From: CAVSWT01 sp963777515
GTDB taxonomy: Bacteria; Bacteroidota; Ignavibacteria; Ignavibacteriales; Ignavibacteriaceae
Assembly: GCA_963777515.1 (NCBI GenBank)
Contig: CAVZQU010000012.1
Location: forward strand, 62,001 to 126,000
DNA length: 64,000 nucleotides
Reading direction: 5' to 3'
The notes under the pieces are model-generated. The model had not been told where the DNA came from and searched no databases. It saw only the letters and a list, made by a program, of their open reading frames with translations. Positions 37,557-46,578 of the stretch are shown in pieces. How positions within the stretch are numbered: position 1 is the first letter of the stretch; each line of letters begins with the position of its first letter. The position numbers were made by a program, and so were the translations under genes.

Positions 37557-37607
37557 TGTCTAAAAAATGTCTAAGCAATAATAATAAATTGTCTAATATT
37601 TGTCAAG
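37557..37607 (-). promoter_or_regulatory. Promoter of the carotenoid operon with 11-bp-spaced CarH-type operator repeats
   Basis: On the plus strand TGTCTAA occurs at 37557, 37568 and 37590, and a variant TGTCAAG at 37601: all starts are multiples of 11 bases apart. On the minus strand the same stretch contains a consensus promoter, TTGACA (37606-37601), a 17-base spacer and TATTAT (37583-37578), with predicted transcription start near 37571 and the gene start at 37534. Two repeats overlap the -35 and spacer, two lie downstream of the -10, so bound repressor would block RNA polymerase. CarH is known to bind 11-bp direct repeats. Confidence 0.72.
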
Positions 37608-37731
37608 GTTTTATTTAAATTATTTTTATTGTTTAATAATTTAAATCCCCATATATTATTATTTATAAATTAGTTATCAAATTTTTCGATAAAATATATT
37701 ATATAGGAAATAAATATTTTTTTTATAAATA

Positions 37732-37761
37732 CTTGACAATTCTTAGACATATATTTAAGTT
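37732..37761 (+). promoter_or_regulatory. Regulator promoter with the same operator half-sites
   Basis: TTGACAATTCTTAGACA at 37733-37749 matches 15 of 17 bases of the element on the other strand (TTGACAAATATTAGACA). The two half-sites CTTGACA and TTAGACA are again 11 bases apart. TTGACA serves as -35; a weak TAAGTT lies 17 bases on (37756-37761), which would put the transcript start at or next to the ATG at 37768, i.e. a leaderless mRNA. This suggests autoregulation. Confidence 0.6.
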
Positions 37762-37767
37762 TCAATC

Positions 37768-38699
37768 ATGGAAAATAAATATTCAATAAAAGCTGTATCT
37801 ACTATTACGGGGATTAATGAACATACAATTCGCGCATGGGAAAAACGTTATAACGCCATATCCCCCGAACGAACTGATTCAAATCGAAGAATGTATTCAG
37901 AAACTGAGGTTGAAAAGCTTAACCTTTTAAATAAAGCAGTGATGGTAGGACATAATATTAGCAGTGTAGCAAATCTAAGTGTTTCTGAACTCAATTCTTT
38001 GCTAAGAATAAAAAGATAAATTCAAATAAGCCCCAAAGTTCATTTCAGGATGACTCATTTGAACCAGATCAAATTTTAGTTAATTGTATTGAAGCAATAA
38101 AATCTTTTGATGGAAAAACACTTGAGACTATTGTTATTAAAAGCTTCAATGCAAAAATGAGTCAACCGCATTTAATGGAAAATTTAATTGTTCCATTAAT
38201 TTACCAAGTTGGAGACCTTTGGCAGGATGGAATAATTAGAATTGCAAATGAACATTTAGCATCTGCAGTAATTAGAACATTTTCTAATGAATATAATTGA
38301 ACAAAATTCCCCCGCTCAATATGCTCCAATAATTATTTCGGCAACTCCGCGCGGACAAGAACATGAGTTAGGGGCATTAATAGTCGGAGTAATAGCATCA
38401 TCCGTTGGATGGAAAGTAATATACCTCGGATCCAAATCTGCCTGTTGAAGAGATTGCAGCTGTGTCAGATAGCTTAAAAGCTAAGGTTGTTTCATTAAGC
38501 ATTGTTTATCCAATTGATGATGTACAGTTAAATAAAGATTTAAGAAATCTTAAGAAAGATGATGTATTCTGAGGTATCAATAATTGCCGGCGGTAGAGCT
38601 GTTAATGGATATACAAATATATTGCATGAAATTCAGGCAACCGTAATTCAAGACAGTAAGGGATTAAGTACTGAACTTGAATCTTTAAGACATAATTAA
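37768..38699 (+). pseudogene. MerR-family B12-binding light-dependent regulator (CarH/LitR type), four frameshifts
   Basis: Residues 1-70 are a MerR winged helix (YSIKAVSTITGINEHTIRAW, then EKRYNAISPERTDSNRRMYS). Single-base shifts near 38012 (missing A), 38281 (extra T), 38432 (extra C) and 38567 (extra T) break it; corrected, it is 309 residues exactly in frame. The helical cap has the CarH photoreceptor signature Wx9EH (W152, E162-H163, in DLWQDGIIRIANEHLAS). The cobalamin domain has QEHELGAL, with His199 as the likely lower axial ligand, and later GWKVIYLGSNLPVEEI and IIAGGRAV. In the dark, AdoCbl-bound CarH represses pigment genes and light releases it. Only an 83-residue DNA-binding fragment is made if the first frameshift is real. 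Confidence 0.85.
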
Positions 38700-38764
38700 G
38701 TTTATCAAGTTGCCATAATTTGTAATCTAAATTGAAAGTTTAGGTAAACAATAAAGGAAAATTT

Positions 38765-39441
38765 ATGAGAGATCCTGGAAATGTAAATACAAAGAATATC
38801 GAATAACGATAGATTTAATTGATGATCATATTTTGTCATCTATTGATACCCCTCTGCATAAAGATGCTTTTAAAATTGATGATCAGTTAAAGATAGAATT
38901 GATTGAGAAAAACTTTAAAGAAATAATGAACATTCTCGGATTAGATTTAAATGATGAAAGTTTAAAAGATACTCCAAAACGGGTAGCAAAAATGTATGTA
39001 AAAGAAATTTTCAGCGGGCTAAATCCGGAAAACAAACCAAAGCCAACTTTGTTTGAAAATAAATTTAAATTTCATGAGATGCTCATAGAAAGAAACATTA
39101 CAATTTATTCTTACTGTGAACATCATTTTGTCCCGATTATCGGTAAAGCTCATGTTGCTTACTTTCCAAAAGATCATGTAATCGGTTTATCAAAACTTAA
39201 TAGAATTGCCCAGTATTTCGCAAAACGTCCTCAAGTTCAAGAGAGATTAACAATACAAATTGCAAATGAATTGAAAGAAGTTCTTCAAACAGAAGATGTT
39301 GCTGTTATTATTGAAGCAGACCATTTGTGTGTGGCATCGAGAGGAGTAAATGATATTAATAGTTCAACTGTTACGTCAAGTTATCACGGTAAGTTTTTAA
39401 ATATTGATATTCGTAAAGAATTTTTGCAGAATATTAAATAA
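38765..39441 (+). CDS. folE: GTP cyclohydrolase I
   Basis: Forms 7,8-dihydroneopterin triphosphate, the first step to folate/pterins. The intact frame runs from 38833 (TTG) with YSYCEHHFVPIIGKAHVAY (zinc Cys/His), the RPQVQERLT block and HLCVASRGV. A better start is the ATG at 38765, which has AAAGGA 8 bases upstream; its first 13 codons join the main frame if one A is restored near 38803, giving ITIDLIDDHILSSIDTPLHK and a 225-residue protein. The ILSSIDTPL segment resembles FolE N termini, so I favour this start. It lies just after the B12 regulator in the same direction. Confidence 0.9.
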
Positions 39442-39481
39442 TATTCAAGTTAAAATATTTGTTTGTATCTTGTTAGAAAGA

Positions 39482-40003
39482 TTAATTTAGTTTTAAAGAT
39501 TCATCATTAAGTTTATTCTTATCCCCTATCATTTTATAAAATTGAAGAAGTTTTGTTTTATCATCCAACGATAAACTATCTTTAAGTTTTTCGGCTAATT
39601 CTTCAACATCTTTATAATAATCTTCGAGCTTGAAATCTTCATCTTTTTTACTCAAATATCCTTCAAGAAAAAGTGATAATGATTTTTGATATTCAAATTG
39701 TGAATTAAAATTTTCTGAATTGTCTAACGATTTTATATCCGCTTTTTCTTTTATCAACTTTGCAGCTATAATATACTTTACATTTAGGACAGTGTTATCA
39801 CCAGGTAATTTTAATAATGAAATTATATTTTCTGCAGATGAAATATCAATTAACTTACTATCCAAACCGATTATTCCGTTGAATGCTTTATCAATATTTT
39901 GAATTGTGTCCCCATAATTTCCGGCTTTTTTGTTGAATAGTATTTTAGCCAGAGCTTTAACGAACTGTTCAATCAATCTCATTATATAATCTTGTCTAAT
40001 CAT
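39482..40003 (-). CDS. DUF6483-family protein
   Basis: A 173-residue soluble, helical protein. The N terminus IRQDYIMRLIEQFVKALAKI is the recognisable start of the DUF6483 family, whose function is unknown. No catalytic motif or signal peptide is present. It is convergent with folE, with 40 bases between the stops, and is followed upstream by a strong hairpin at 40051-40083 that separates it from the amylase gene. Confidence 0.75.
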   Translation of the reverse strand: MIRQDYIMRLIEQFVKALAKILFNKKAGNYGDTIQNIDKAFNGIIGLDSKLIDISSAENIISLLKLPGDNTVLNVKYIIAAKLIKEKADIKSLDNSENFNSQFEYQKSLSLFLEGYLSKKDEDFKLEDYYKDVEELAEKLKDSLSLDDKTKLLQFYKMIGDKNKLNDESLKLN

Positions 40004-40050
40004 TTTACTTTGAAGTTCAATTATAAAATCTCATTACGTATAGTATCTAA

Positions 40051-40083
40051 ATAAACCCAGTTTCTCAGAGAAACTGGGTTTAT
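40051..40083. terminator. Intrinsic terminator-like hairpin after the amylase operon
   Basis: A 15-bp stem with a 3-base loop: 40051-40065 (ATAAACCCAGTTTCT) pairs with 40069-40083. Its base carries A/T-rich flanks on both sides; it lies 41 bases past the amylase stop on the minus strand. It would end the MFS-amylase transcript. Confidence 0.75.
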
Positions 40084-40123
40084 ATTTATTTATCTCGACT
40101 AAATTAAACTATTAATTATTCTA

Positions 40124-42508
40124 TTATTCTAACTTAAATACTCTCCAGCCGTAACCATCAAGATTAACTTTTGCACTACTATTATTTGCATTTATTGTCT
40201 CATTTGAAATTACATCAGTTAATTTGGTAGAATTATAAACTGATGGAATTGGTAATTCAACTGATTGTTTATTTTCACTTTTATTTAATACAATAATTAA
40301 TTTTTCATTCACATCCGCACGCTTATAAGCATAAATATTATCATCAACATAAATAGTTTTGAAATCTCCATATCGAAGTGCCGAATGTTCATTTCGCATG
40401 TGAACAATTGAGCTTGTTACTTTCAGCATTCCTTTTTCCAAATCATCAAGCTGATTTCCGAATCTCATCATTCTTCTGTTATCGGGATCATCTGCTCCTG
40501 TCATTCCGAATTCTGATCCGTAATAAATTACCGGGATACCTGGGATCGTAAAAATAAACGAATAATATAATTCCGCTTTTTTGTAGCTTGAAGCATGGTC
40601 AACTTTTGGCGGATTTGTCCATGCCATTTCACGCATGTCAACTCCCTGCTTAGGAACATCTCCATCTGCATAGGCCATGAAACGAACTTTATCATGACTA
40701 TCCATTATATTCCCCATTAAGTGATGATATCCAAATGCCGAAATAGCTTTATGCAAATCGACATCCAATTCAGTAAAAGATTTTTCTTTATCTAAAATGA
40801 TAGGAATTGCAGAATATGAAAGATTAAAATCAAATTGAGCTGAAAGCTGGCCGTTATTTACATAAGAACCAATTAATTTATAATCCCCAAAAGTCTCACC
40901 AATTTGATAGACTTTATTCCCGGTCGGTATTTCTATTTCTTCTTCGAGCTTTTTTGTTAAAGCCCTCCAAAATCTATTAGGTACATGTTTAACAGCATCA
41001 TGCCTAAAACCATCTGCACCAGTTTGCTTTAACCACCAAACACAATTATCTGTCATATAATTTATTGGCGCATCAGTTTTAGTATAGTCGAATGAAGGCA
41101 TGTAAGGCTCAAACCAGGTTGTTAACCTTTGCTCATCCCACAATCTTAAATTTCGTCTTCCATCAGGAAGCATTAAAGTACCAAACCAATCATGATGTTC
41201 TTTATACAAGGGATTTTCAATATGAACGTGATGTGCAACTATATCTAATAAAACTTTAATTCCATGTTTGTGCGCTGTCTTAACCAACTTTTGCAAAGTA
41301 GCCATTGTTCCAAATTTTTCTTCTACTTTATTTTCACTTATTGGCCAATAGCCATGATAACCTGAATACCATCTGTAAGGTTTTTGAGATTCTCTATAAG
41401 CATCATTTGGATTATCATATACAGGGGAAATCCACAGCACATTTATACCAAGTGAATTAAAATAGCCTTCATTAATTTTATTGATGATTCCTTGAAGATC
41501 ACCGCCTTCATAATTTGCCTGCTTGAAAAGAGAATCATGCTGTACCGGTTTATCTAAACTGGAATCCCCATCATTAAATCTATCAATCATAATTGAATAA
41601 ATTGAGCCGTCATGCCAGGTAATATGTTCTTTCTCATTACCATCAGGTTTTCCATTAAAGAAAAAGACAGATTGCATATTACTTCTATGCTTTCCATTTA
41701 CAACAAGAAGCCTTAGAAGCTTTCTTCCAGACAGTTCATCTTTTGAAAAAGTAACTTCTATTTTATTCCCATTAACCTTTATTGATGAACTTGCAACTAA
41801 TTGATTATTCAATAACGCTATTACATCATTGTGCCCCATAAAAAAATTGTTATCTCCTTTATCATAAACAAAATTTACTATGGTATTATCACTATTTGTA
41901 TTTTCATTTAAAACATATAAATAATCTTTTGATACCTTACTTTGTCTGATTTTTAAAACAGAGTTAAAACCATCAAAACCTGTAGGTTCTGTTTCGTTGT
42001 TTGAAGGGTCAAGAATATCTTTTCCATCTACATTAAATTTGTAAACGTAATTTCCAGGCTGTAGTGGAACAACTGCTACATAAATTCCATCACCGTCTTC
42101 ATCAGTTAAAAGATTGCTGCTCCGGTTCCAATTATTAAAGCTGCCTGCTACAGAAACTTGTTTAACTTTCTTTCCAGGTTTGTAATGAAATTTATATTTA
42201 ATTGTTTTGTTAACGTCTTCAAGAAAAATTGGGATTGAATATGTGTTGCCATCCAATTTAAATTCTAATAAAGTGGCCCCCTGAATATCTTCATTAGGTT
42301 TCAAAATAAGTTTATTGCCTTTGATAACTTCTACTTCTATCTGGCTATTTTCAATAGGAGTTATGTTATAATTTTTAGCATAAAACATATCGCTAAGCAG
42401 TAATGTATCTTTCACTCCTGGTTTTAATTTAACAGGTTTAATTATATTGGTTAATTTCGGAGAACTGCAACCAATAAAAAAAAAGAATAAGAATAAGTGA
42501 AAAAGCAT
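40124..42508 (-). CDS. GH13 alpha-amylase-family lipoprotein with starch/glycogen-binding-like domain
   Basis: 794 residues with a lipoprotein signal (FFFFIGC, Cys near 14), so it is anchored in the outer or inner membrane facing the periplasm or surface. Residues about 100-165 form a CBM48/E-set-like domain (VSVAGSFNNWNRSSNLL). The GH13 barrel follows: IDRFNDGD, VLLDIVAHHVH, GADGFRHDAVKHV (nucleophile Asp), YQIGETFGDY (acid/base Glu) and IMDSHDKVRF. A C-terminal beta domain ends the chain. It probably cuts maltodextrins or starch. The co-directional MFS gene upstream (67-base gap) likely imports the products. Confidence 0.92.
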   Translation of the reverse strand: MLFHLFLFFFFIGCSSPKLTNIIKPVKLKPGVKDTLLLSDMFYAKNYNITPIENSQIEVEVIKGNKLILKPNEDIQGATLLEFKLDGNTYSIPIFLEDVNKTIKYKFHYKPGKKVKQVSVAGSFNNWNRSSNLLTDEDGDGIYVAVVPLQPGNYVYKFNVDGKDILDPSNNETEPTGFDGFNSVLKIRQSKVSKDYLYVLNENTNSDNTIVNFVYDKGDNNFFMGHNDVIALLNNQLVASSSIKVNGNKIEVTFSKDELSGRKLLRLLVVNGKHRSNMQSVFFFNGKPDGNEKEHITWHDGSIYSIMIDRFNDGDSSLDKPVQHDSLFKQANYEGGDLQGIINKINEGYFNSLGINVLWISPVYDNPNDAYRESQKPYRWYSGYHGYWPISENKVEEKFGTMATLQKLVKTAHKHGIKVLLDIVAHHVHIENPLYKEHHDWFGTLMLPDGRRNLRLWDEQRLTTWFEPYMPSFDYTKTDAPINYMTDNCVWWLKQTGADGFRHDAVKHVPNRFWRALTKKLEEEIEIPTGNKVYQIGETFGDYKLIGSYVNNGQLSAQFDFNLSYSAIPIILDKEKSFTELDVDLHKAISAFGYHHLMGNIMDSHDKVRFMAYADGDVPKQGVDMREMAWTNPPKVDHASSYKKAELYYSFIFTIPGIPVIYYGSEFGMTGADDPDNRRMMRFGNQLDDLEKGMLKVTSSIVHMRNEHSALRYGDFKTIYVDDNIYAYKRADVNEKLIIVLNKSENKQSVELPIPSVYNSTKLTDVISNETINANNSSAKVNLDGYGWRVFKLE

Positions 42509-42575
42509 TTTTTGAAAAATTTGATCTCATAACTCTTTCCGAATGAAAAATCCTAAATAATTAATAAATAAAACT

Positions 42576-44069
42576 TTAATGCCCACTGCTTAATTGTGGT
42601 TCAGCAGGGGCTCCATGTATTTTTTCTTCCTTAACTAGCATCCAAAGGAAAGCAGATATGGCTAATGTAATAGTACAAATAATAAAAATTAAATTTTTAT
42701 CAACAGCTTCGTTTATAGCCTTACCAATCCCAAAACTTGCTATTAATTGAGGAAGCACGACCGACAAATTAAATAAACCCATAAATAAACCCATTTTATT
42801 TTTATCAATCTGCTCCGACATAATTGCAAATGGCAGGCTAATGATCGAAGCCCAGCCTATTCCTAAAACAGCCATAATCACATAAATAATACCTGGAGTT
42901 AATCCAAATACAAGCAGTAGTCCATAACCAATTGCCATTGAAGCAATACAAATAAAATGAGTTTTAATTTTTCCAATCTTTTTAGAAATCGGTAATAATA
43001 CAAATGCAGGAAGTATAGCTCCAACCGCATTTAAAATTAAAAAGCTAATTGTTACAACCTTCCCCATTTGCACAGAAACATCTTCCGGAATATTCGTATC
43101 AGACATAAATCCAAATACTTTATGCTGAACATACGGATACATATAAATAAACATAGTCTGAACACCTATCCATGTAAATGAATGCGCTGCTAAAACTTTT
43201 TTAAAACCTATTATTCCAATTTCTGATTTCGATTTCCCCTCCGTTTTTCTTAATAAAACTTTGAATATAAATATTAAAGTTATTATAAAGCATAAAATCT
43301 CAACATAATAATTATTAAAACTTACATCTAAAACCTTTATAATTATAGCATAAATTCCGTACAACAAAAATCCCCAAAGAGGTTGAATAAAAATCAATAT
43401 TTCTTTAAATGAAGATTTACTTTTTTCTTGAGTAGATTCTTCACTTGTATTTTGCAGAACTTCAGGTTCTTCAATAAAAAAAGTTGGAACAATTGAAAGG
43501 GCCAAAACCAAAAATACACCGGTATAAATTAAAACATAATTATCCCAAACTGCACCAATAACATAAGCAAGCACACCAAACGTTCCGGAAATTGTCTGCA
43601 TCCAGGTATATCCTTTGGTTCTCTCAACTCCTTCGGGAGTAACATCAGCAATTACTGAGCGCGTAGGATTAAAGCTTACATTTATAGCGAGGTCCAAAGA
43701 TAATGCCACAATAATGGCTACACCAAGTATTCCCCCCAATCCTAAGTCGGAAGAAATCACGTCAATATTAGGTAATGCAAGAAGCATCAATGCTGCAAGA
43801 AATCCGCCGATTAAAATAAAAGGCCTTCTTCTACCCTTCCAAAGCCAGACTTTGTCGCTAATAATTCCAATAATTACTTGACCTAAGATGCCAGCGATGG
43901 GTCCAGCAGCCCAAACTAAACCAATCTTTTCTATATCTAATTTATATTGCGTGCTTAAAATCCAGCTTAATGCAGATATTTGGATTGAAAGGGCAAAGCC
44001 CATTGCTGTTGCAGGCAGACTAAGAAGAGCATAAAAAGAATTAGTAAGTTTCTTCTGAATTTCTAACAT
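42576..44069 (-). CDS. MFS transporter, SLC45/maltose-type
   Basis: A 497-residue inner-membrane protein with about 12 transmembrane segments. The loop-2 motif is DKVWLWKGRRRPFILIGG, with the same GRRRP signature as the transporter at 23602-25101. A charged central loop (EESTQEKSKSSFKE) separates two six-helix halves. Its place directly upstream of a GH13 amylase indicates uptake of maltose or short maltodextrins by proton symport. Substrate assignment is by context. Confidence 0.87.
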   Translation of the reverse strand: MLEIQKKLTNSFYALLSLPATAMGFALSIQISALSWILSTQYKLDIEKIGLVWAAGPIAGILGQVIIGIISDKVWLWKGRRRPFILIGGFLAALMLLALPNIDVISSDLGLGGILGVAIIVALSLDLAINVSFNPTRSVIADVTPEGVERTKGYTWMQTISGTFGVLAYVIGAVWDNYVLIYTGVFLVLALSIVPTFFIEEPEVLQNTSEESTQEKSKSSFKEILIFIQPLWGFLLYGIYAIIIKVLDVSFNNYYVEILCFIITLIFIFKVLLRKTEGKSKSEIGIIGFKKVLAAHSFTWIGVQTMFIYMYPYVQHKVFGFMSDTNIPEDVSVQMGKVVTISFLILNAVGAILPAFVLLPISKKIGKIKTHFICIASMAIGYGLLLVFGLTPGIIYVIMAVLGIGWASIISLPFAIMSEQIDKNKMGLFMGLFNLSVVLPQLIASFGIGKAINEAVDKNLIFIICTITLAISAFLWMLVKEEKIHGAPAEPQLSSGH

Positions 44070-44253
44070 TAAGAACCTCGTTCTTTTAATTTATAGATGA
44101 GGTTAAGTTTGACCCCGTTAAAATATGCAGTAGTATTCAAATTTACTATTATTTGTTTAGGATATTTTCTTTGAAAACATTGTTTATTAAAAAATTTGTT
44201 GAAGTAAGGAAAAATAAATACTTTTCAGTTCTCAAATACTAATTTTCAAAAAA

Positions 44254-44712
44254 ATGACAGAACAAACAAACGAAAAAAATATCACGGTTAACCGTAAAGC
44301 CAGACATGAATATACAATTCTTCAGACTTATGAAGCCGGGATTGCTTTACAAGGAACAGAGGTTAAAGCTTTGCGGCAAGGAAAAGCTAACTTAGTTGAC
44401 AGTTATGCAACTATTAAAGAAAATGAAGTTTGGCTGGTAAGTGCACATATTAGTCCTTATGAGCAAGGAAATATCAATAACCATGAACCAACCAGAACAC
44501 GCAAGCTGCTTTTAAATAGGAGCGAAATTAGGAAGTTAATAGGTAAGATAAAAGAAAAAGGACTAACACTTATCCCTTTAAGATTATATTTTAAAAATGG
44601 TAAAGTAAAAGTGGAATTGGCTTTAGCTAAAGGTAAAAAGGTTTATGACAAGCGTGAAGCAATCGCTAAAAAAGATCTTCAAAGAAATCAGGAAAGAAGG
44701 ATTAAATATTGA
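44254..44712 (+). CDS. smpB: SsrA-binding protein
   Basis: A 152-residue SmpB that binds tmRNA and delivers it to stalled ribosomes. It has VNRKARHEYTILQTYEAGI, ALQGTEVKALRQGKANLVDS (about 33-52) and the basic C-terminal tail with VKVELALAKGKKVYDKRE and RNQERRIKY. Length is normal. It precedes tyrS in the same direction with a 58-base gap; the upstream 184 bases contain no gene and must hold its promoter. Confidence 0.96.
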   Translation: MTEQTNEKNITVNRKARHEYTILQTYEAGIALQGTEVKALRQGKANLVDSYATIKENEVWLVSAHISPYEQGNINNHEPTRTRKLLLNRSEIRKLIGKIKEKGLTLIPLRLYFKNGKVKVELALAKGKKVYDKREAIAKKDLQRNQERRIKY

Positions 44713-44770
44713 TTTTATTTTATTATTTTTAGCTTCTATTTTTTCTCAAATAATTTAATAGAATTTATTG

Positions 44771-46003
44771 ATGACGAAAATCAAATTTGCGCCAATTAAT
44801 GAACAGATGGATCTTATTAAGCGAGGTGCATTTGAAATCATTCCAGAAGATGAATTAGTTAAAAAATTAGAAAAGTCATTACAAACCGGAATCCCTTTAA
44901 ACATAAAGCTTGGATGCGATCCAAGCCGTCCTGACCTGCACATTGGACATTCTGTTGTATTAAGAAAGCTTGCCCAATTTCAATCGCTTGGGCATCAGGC
45001 AATTTTAATTATTGGTGATTTTACCGGGATGATAGGCGATCCTTCCGGAAGAAATGCTACTCGGCCGGCACTTACACTTGAAGAAACAAGAATAAACGGC
45101 AAATCTTACTTTGAACAAGCTTCAAAAATTTTAAGTAAAGAGAAGACAAAAATAGTCTATAACTCAGAATGGCTTGGGAAAATGAATTTTGAAGATGTCA
45201 TTAAATTAGCTTCAAAATATACTGTTGCAAGAATGATTGAACGTGATGATTTTACAAAAAGATTTAAAGCCGGTGAACCGATTAGTGTTCATGAATTTCT
45301 TTATCCGCTTGCACAGGCAATGGATTCTGTTGCAATTGAAAGTGATGTTGAACTTGGCGGAACTGATCAAAAATTTAATTTACTAGTAGGTAGAGATATT
45401 CAGAGAGAATATGGAAAGGAACCGCAAATTATTTTAACTATGCCTTTAATTGTTGGAACTGATGGAGTTGAAAAGATGAGTAAATCTTATAACAACTACA
45501 TTGGAATTTCAGACACACCGCAAGATATCTTTGGAAAAACTTTATCTATTCCGGATAACTTAATTTATAATTACTATGAATTAGCAACCGATATTTCAAA
45601 TAAAGAATTAATTGATATCAAAAGTAAATTAGAGGATTCATCTGTTAATCCAAGAGATTTAAAAAGATCTTTAGCAAAGACTTTGGTAAAAATGTATCAC
45701 AGCCAGCAGGCTGCCGATGAAGCCGAAGCTGAGTTTGATAAAATATTTATCAATAAAGAAATTCCGGATGATATTCCTGAATATTTTATTAAAAATGAAA
45801 TTAAAGAAATTGGAATTTTAGATTTAATAGTAGAAGTAAGTTTTGCTCCGTCTAAAGGTGAAGCAAGAAGGCTTGTTTCTCAAGGTGGCGTTACTGTTGA
45901 CGGAGAAAAAGTAGAAGACATTGCCACCAAAATTAATTTATCGAAAGAATCAATCCTCAAAGTAGGAAAGAGAAAATTTATAAAAATTAAAAAAATATCT
46001 TGA
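44771..46003 (+). CDS. tyrS: Tyrosyl-tRNA synthetase
   Basis: A 410-residue class I synthetase. Signatures are HIGHS (57-61) in PDLHIGHSVVLRK, FTGMIGDPSGR (about 82-92), DQKFNLLVGR and the KMSKS loop EKMSKSYNNYIG (about 236-247). An S4 RNA-binding domain closes the protein (SKGEARRLVSQGGVTVDGEK). I start at the ATG 44771 and not the TTG just before it. The stop overlaps the ribosome-binding site of the next gene. Confidence 0.96.
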   Translation: MTKIKFAPINEQMDLIKRGAFEIIPEDELVKKLEKSLQTGIPLNIKLGCDPSRPDLHIGHSVVLRKLAQFQSLGHQAILIIGDFTGMIGDPSGRNATRPALTLEETRINGKSYFEQASKILSKEKTKIVYNSEWLGKMNFEDVIKLASKYTVARMIERDDFTKRFKAGEPISVHEFLYPLAQAMDSVAIESDVELGGTDQKFNLLVGRDIQREYGKEPQIILTMPLIVGTDGVEKMSKSYNNYIGISDTPQDIFGKTLSIPDNLIYNYYELATDISNKELIDIKSKLEDSSVNPRDLKRSLAKTLVKMYHSQQAADEAEAEFDKIFINKEIPDDIPEYFIKNEIKEIGILDLIVEVSFAPSKGEARRLVSQGGVTVDGEKVEDIATKINLSKESILKVGKRKFIKIKKIS

Positions 46004-46017
46004 AAGGAGATGAGAAT

Positions 46018-46563
46018 TTGTATGTTCCATCTAAAATATTTTTTACAAAAGGGGTAGGGCGCCATAAAGAATATTTAAGTTCTTTTGAACTGGCGTTAAG
46101 AAGTGCCGGAATTGAAATTTGCAATCTAGTTACTGTTAGCAGTATCTTCCCCGCTAACTGTAAAAGAATAACAAAAGAGGAAGGACTGAAAGAATTGACT
46201 GCCGGACAAATTACTTTTTCTGTAATGGCAAGAAATTCAACTAACGAACCGAACAGGCTAATCGCTTCATCAATTGGCGTGGCATTACCCGCCGATAATA
46301 GTCAATATGGATACTTATCAGAACATCATCCATTTGGACAAACTGAAAAAGTTGCCGGAGAATATGCTGAAGATTTGGCAGCTACAATGCTTGCTACAAC
46401 TTTAGGTGTTGATTTTAACCCTGATACCGACTGGAGTGAAAGAGAAAATATTTATAAAATGTCTGGTAAGATTGTACGTTCATTTAATATTACTCAATCT
46501 GCAGAAGGAGACAAAAACGGATTGTGGACTACAGTTATTGCGGTTGGAGTTCTATTACCATAA
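46018..46563 (+). CDS. pdaD: Pyruvoyl-dependent arginine decarboxylase
   Basis: A 181-residue proenzyme that self-cleaves to make a pyruvoyl group and turns arginine into agmatine, the entry to polyamines. It begins MYVPSKIFFTKGVGRHKEYL and has the cleavage region VTVSSIFPANC (about 38-48, pyruvoyl from a serine of SSI) and YGYLSEHHPFGQ (about 95-106). The start is decided by the sequence: a TTG at 46018 lies 8 bases after AAAGGAG (46003-46009), which itself overlaps the tyrS stop. The longer TTG-initiated frame at 46000 would place the site inside the gene. Confidence 0.92.
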   Translation: MYVPSKIFFTKGVGRHKEYLSSFELALRSAGIEICNLVTVSSIFPANCKRITKEEGLKELTAGQITFSVMARNSTNEPNRLIASSIGVALPADNSQYGYLSEHHPFGQTEKVAGEYAEDLAATMLATTLGVDFNPDTDWSERENIYKMSGKIVRSFNITQSAEGDKNGLWTTVIAVGVLLP

Positions 46564-46578
46564 TAAAGGTTATGCAAT

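Noticed and set aside
38017..38019. Natural end of a short 83-residue MerR protein
   Set aside because: The following sequence encodes a complete B12-binding photoreceptor domain in another frame with CarH signature residues, so the stop is a frameshift effect.
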